Positions 14,329 to 16,186 of a stretch of DNA of 16,186 nt are shown in pieces. Origin of the DNA: CAZKEW01 sp964580435 (GTDB lineage: Bacteria > Acidobacteriota > Aminicenantia > Aminicenantales > UBA8522); contig CAZOKP010000062.1 of the NCBI GenBank assembly GCA_964580435.1, positions 1-16,186 on the forward strand, written 5' to 3'. The first letter of the stretch is position 1, and the number at the start of each line of letters is the position of its first letter. The notes under the pieces are model-generated. The model was not told the origin of the DNA, did not search any database, and worked only from the letters and a program-made list of their open reading frames with translations. The translations under genes were made by a program, and so were the position numbers.

Positions 14329-14761
14329 GTCTCACCTCTTCGACAGGCCTTTTCTTAGCCTGGATTTTCTTGCTCAGGGCGTCAAGGATTCCGTTGACAA
14401 AAGGGGCCGCTTCCGGGCCGCTGAATCTTTTGGCGATTTCGATGGCTTCATTGATGATAATAGCCGGGGCGACATTCTCGGCAAAAAGAAGCTCAAAGGC
14501 GGCCAGGCGCAGAATGTTGCGGTCAACCAGGCCCATCCGAGAGATCCGCCAGTGCTCGGAAATGGACTGGATAGCCTTGTCCACTTCTTCTTGCCTGGAA
14601 AGAATGCCCCTGACCAGCCAACTGCAGTACTCTTTTGTTTCTTCCGGAGCTTTTTTCTTTTGCCAGAAATGACCAAAGGCCTGGTCAACCTGAGAATGAT
14701 CAAATTCGAGCTGGTAAAGAATTTGGAGCGCGCATTCCCGGGCTTTCCGTCTTTTGCCCAT
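14267..14761 (-). CDS. nusB: Transcription antitermination factor NusB
   Basis: A 164-residue all-helical RNA-binding protein that, with NusE (S10), binds boxA RNA in antitermination of rRNA operons. The family features are the N-terminal KRRKARECALQILYQLEF (3-20), the central MGLVDRNILRLAAFELLF (about 76-93) with IIINEAIEIAKRFS, and FVNGILDALSKK near residue 130. Most NusB proteins end soon after this point. Here a basic tail of about 30 residues follows (rich in Lys, Arg and Ser, ending SPRAKKV), and the last 20 codons overlap the start of lysS. nusB next to ribH is a classical arrangement. The gene begins 14 bases after the ribH stop, with only a weak ribosome site. Confidence 0.94.
   Translation of the reverse strand: MGKRRKARECALQILYQLEFDHSQVDQAFGHFWQKKKAPEETKEYCSWLVRGILSRQEEVDKAIQSISEHWRISRMGLVDRNILRLAAFELLFAENVAPAIIINEAIEIAKRFSGPEAAPFVNGILDALSKKIQAKKRPVEEVRHVRTKSREGRSKTSPRAKKV
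14333..14338 (-). promoter_or_regulatory. Ribosome binding site of lysS inside nusB
   Basis: GAGGTG on the minus strand, four bases before the lysS ATG at 14328. It lies within nusB codons and supports a true 62-base gene overlap rather than a mis-called start. Confidence 0.65.
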
Positions 14762-14775
14762 GGAGCGCCGCGCCT

Positions 14776-15246
14776 TCAGCCGAGCTTGGCTGCCTTGATC
14801 AGGTTCAGAGTCTCGACGACACTGAAAGCCGCATCCCAGCCTTTGTTCCCGGCCTTTGTCCCGGCGCGCTCGATTCCCTGCTCAATGGTTTCGACGGTCA
14901 GAATTCCGAACGAGCATGGGATACCCTCATCGATGGCGATCTGGGCGATGCCTTTGGTTACCTCAGCACTCAGGAAATCAAAATGAGGAGTATCTCCCCG
15001 GATGAGCGCGCCCAGGCAGATAATTCCGTCTACTTTCTTCGACCTGGCCAGCTTCTTAACGAGGAGCGGCACTTCAAACGCGCCGGGAACTTTATAAACA
15101 GCAATATCCGTTTCTGCTGCTCCCAGCTTGGAAAGAGCGTCCAAGGCCCCTTCCAGGAGTCTTTCCGAAATGAACTCGTTAAAGCGGCTGACCACAATCC
15201 CGAACTTCAGTCCTTTAGCCTGGAGTTTTCCTTGAAATGTTTCCAT
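14776..15246 (-). CDS. ribH: 6,7-dimethyl-8-ribityllumazine synthase (RibH)
   Basis: A 156-residue enzyme for the penultimate step of riboflavin synthesis: condensation of 5-amino-6-ribitylaminouracil with 3,4-dihydroxy-2-butanone 4-phosphate. Family motifs are SRFNEF (20-25), PGAFE (54-58), GALIRGDTPHFD (79-90) with the catalytic His88, FGILTVE (113-119) and RAGTKAGNKG (127-136) with phosphate-binding Arg127. Length is typical of the subunits that form pentamers or icosahedral shells. No other riboflavin gene is in the window; ribH travels with nusB as in many bacteria. It begins 12 bases after the enoyl-CoA hydratase stop. Confidence 0.97.
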   Translation of the reverse strand: METFQGKLQAKGLKFGIVVSRFNEFISERLLEGALDALSKLGAAETDIAVYKVPGAFEVPLLVKKLARSKKVDGIICLGALIRGDTPHFDFLSAEVTKGIAQIAIDEGIPCSFGILTVETIEQGIERAGTKAGNKGWDAAFSVVETLNLIKAAKLG

Positions 15247-15258
15247 TTTCGACCTCTC

Positions 15259-16041
15259 TCACTGGCCTCGAAAATTCGGTTTTCTTTTCTCCAAGAAAGC
15301 TTTGGCTCCCTCGAGGCTGTCCTCGGTCGAACAGGCGCGGCCAAAGATTTCCGCCTCGAGCTCGAGCCCAGCATCCAGAGTTTTGTCCATCCCCTTGTTG
15401 ATCGCTTGGATAGCGTATTCCAGGGCGAGCGGCGCATTCTTGACGATGTCCTTGGCCATAGCCTCGGCCTCAGACAAAAGACTCGACGCGGGAACGACCT
15501 TATTGACGAGTCCGATCTCGCAGGCCTCCTTGGCGTCGATGACCTTTCCTGAAAGGATCAGCTCCATGGCCTTCCCTTTGCCGACCAGCCTGGAGAGCCG
15601 CTGGGTGCCGCCGTACCCCGGAATAAGGCCGAGTTTGACCTCGGGCTGCCCCATTTTTGCATTTTCGGAGGCAAGACGGATGTGGCAGGCCAAGGCGAAT
15701 TCCGTTCCCCCGCCAAGAGCATAGCCGTTGATGGCAGCAATTACAGGCTTTCGAAAGTTCTCGATGAACCTGGTCAACTCCTGGCCCTTCAGGGCGTATC
15801 GCCTTCCCTTTTCAGCATCAAGATGAATAAATTCGCTGATGTCGGCGCCGGCCACAAAAGCTTTGTCTCCGGCTCCTGTGAGAATGACCGCCTTCACCTC
15901 GGCATCATCGTGAAATTCCTTGAAAGCGACGCTCAACTCTTCTACTGTCTCGACATTCAAGGCGTTCAGCTTGTCCGGCCGATTGACGGTGATCCAGCCG
16001 ATGCCGTCGCTTTTCCGGACCATCAGGTTTTTGAATTCCAT
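15259..16041 (-). CDS. Enoyl-CoA hydratase/isomerase family protein
   Basis: A 260-residue crotonase-fold enzyme, expected to hydrate trans-2-enoyl-CoA (short-chain) in the cytosol. The oxyanion-hole segments are AFVAGADISEF (61-71) and GYALGGGTEFALACH (106-120). Both catalytic glutamates of true hydratases are in place: E114 (GGTEFA) and E134 (GQPEVKLGLIPGYGGTQR), matching E144 and E164 of rat mitochondrial hydratase. This favours hydratase over isomerase or dehydrogenase variants. Length is normal. The start is ATG with GGAGGGG about five bases upstream. It is the first gene of the long minus-strand run; its link with riboflavin and translation genes is not functional in any obvious way. 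The exact pathway (butanoate, fatty or amino acid breakdown) is not shown. Confidence 0.94.
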   Translation of the reverse strand: MEFKNLMVRKSDGIGWITVNRPDKLNALNVETVEELSVAFKEFHDDAEVKAVILTGAGDKAFVAGADISEFIHLDAEKGRRYALKGQELTRFIENFRKPVIAAINGYALGGGTEFALACHIRLASENAKMGQPEVKLGLIPGYGGTQRLSRLVGKGKAMELILSGKVIDAKEACEIGLVNKVVPASSLLSEAEAMAKDIVKNAPLALEYAIQAINKGMDKTLDAGLELEAEIFGRACSTEDSLEGAKAFLEKRKPNFRGQ

Positions 16042-16145
16042 GTTTTCCCCTCCGCCTGGCGTTATTTATTATCCTCGCTGTTCCTCGGGTCTTTCCTTGT
16101 GATCTGCACGAAACTCATTCAATCAATAGCCCAGAAATTTTTTCT

Positions 16146-16174
16146 ATTGTATCAGATAACGACTTTTTTTTCAC
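16146..16174 (-). promoter_or_regulatory. Candidate sigma-70 promoter for the twelve-gene run
   Basis: On the minus strand, GTGAAA (16169-16174) and TACAAT (16146-16151) are separated by 17 bases; the -10 matches the consensus at five of six positions and the -35 at four. The predicted RNA start near 16139 gives a leader of about 100 bases before the hydratase ATG. The surrounding DNA is AT-rich, as promoters often are. Confidence 0.45.
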
Positions 16175-16186
16175 CTATTATTTATC

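Noticed and set aside
14635..15552. Plus-strand open frame of 305 codons opposite nusB, ribH and the hydratase
   Set aside because: It crosses three convincing minus-strand genes and their boundaries, which a real gene would be unlikely to do.

Overview
The window looks like a stretch of chromosome from a diderm (Gram-negative type) bacterium that makes lipid A. It carries lpxA, lpxI, fabZ, a BamA/OmpH pair and a Lol lipoprotein-export ABC transporter. No plasmid, phage or complete mobile-element gene is visible. The phylum cannot be fixed from the sequence. My guess is an uncultured Acidobacteriota/Aminicenantes- or deltaproteobacteria-like lineage, because a Gfo/Idh/MocA oxidoreductase follows lpxI; this is inference only.

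Right-hand two thirds (about 16186 down to 4843): twelve genes run head to tail on the minus strand. In transcription order they are enoyl-CoA hydratase, ribH, nusB, lysS, lolC/E-type permease, lolD, a 127-base gap, bamA, ompH/skp-like, fabZ, lpxA, lpxI and a Gfo/Idh/MocA dehydrogenase. Many neighbours overlap or sit within 25 bases, so they probably form one or two long transcripts. A promoter-like sequence lies upstream of the first gene at 16146-16174. The theme after lysS is outer-membrane building: lipoprotein release (LolCD), protein insertion (BamA with an OmpH chaperone), and the hydroxyacyl and sugar steps of lipid A (FabZ, LpxA, LpxI). The last gene may supply a modified UDP-sugar to LpxA. 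lpxD, which often lies between skp and fabZ, is absent here.

Middle (about 4842 to 2316): a plus-strand gene for a secreted protein of the outer-membrane lipoprotein-sorting (LolA-fold-like) type is followed by a short in-frame coding-like tail that may be a gene remnant. It is divergent from a minus-strand class I/II PLP aminotransferase. Then comes a gene-free 359-base stretch holding a very GC-rich, structured segment (about 2455-2580) that may be a repeat or RNA element.

Left end (2315 to 105): a two-gene minus-strand unit encodes an MFS exporter with a TTG start, followed at once by a class A beta-lactamase-like secreted serine hydrolase whose ribosome binding site overlaps the exporter's stop codon. 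Bases 1-104 hold no gene I can support.
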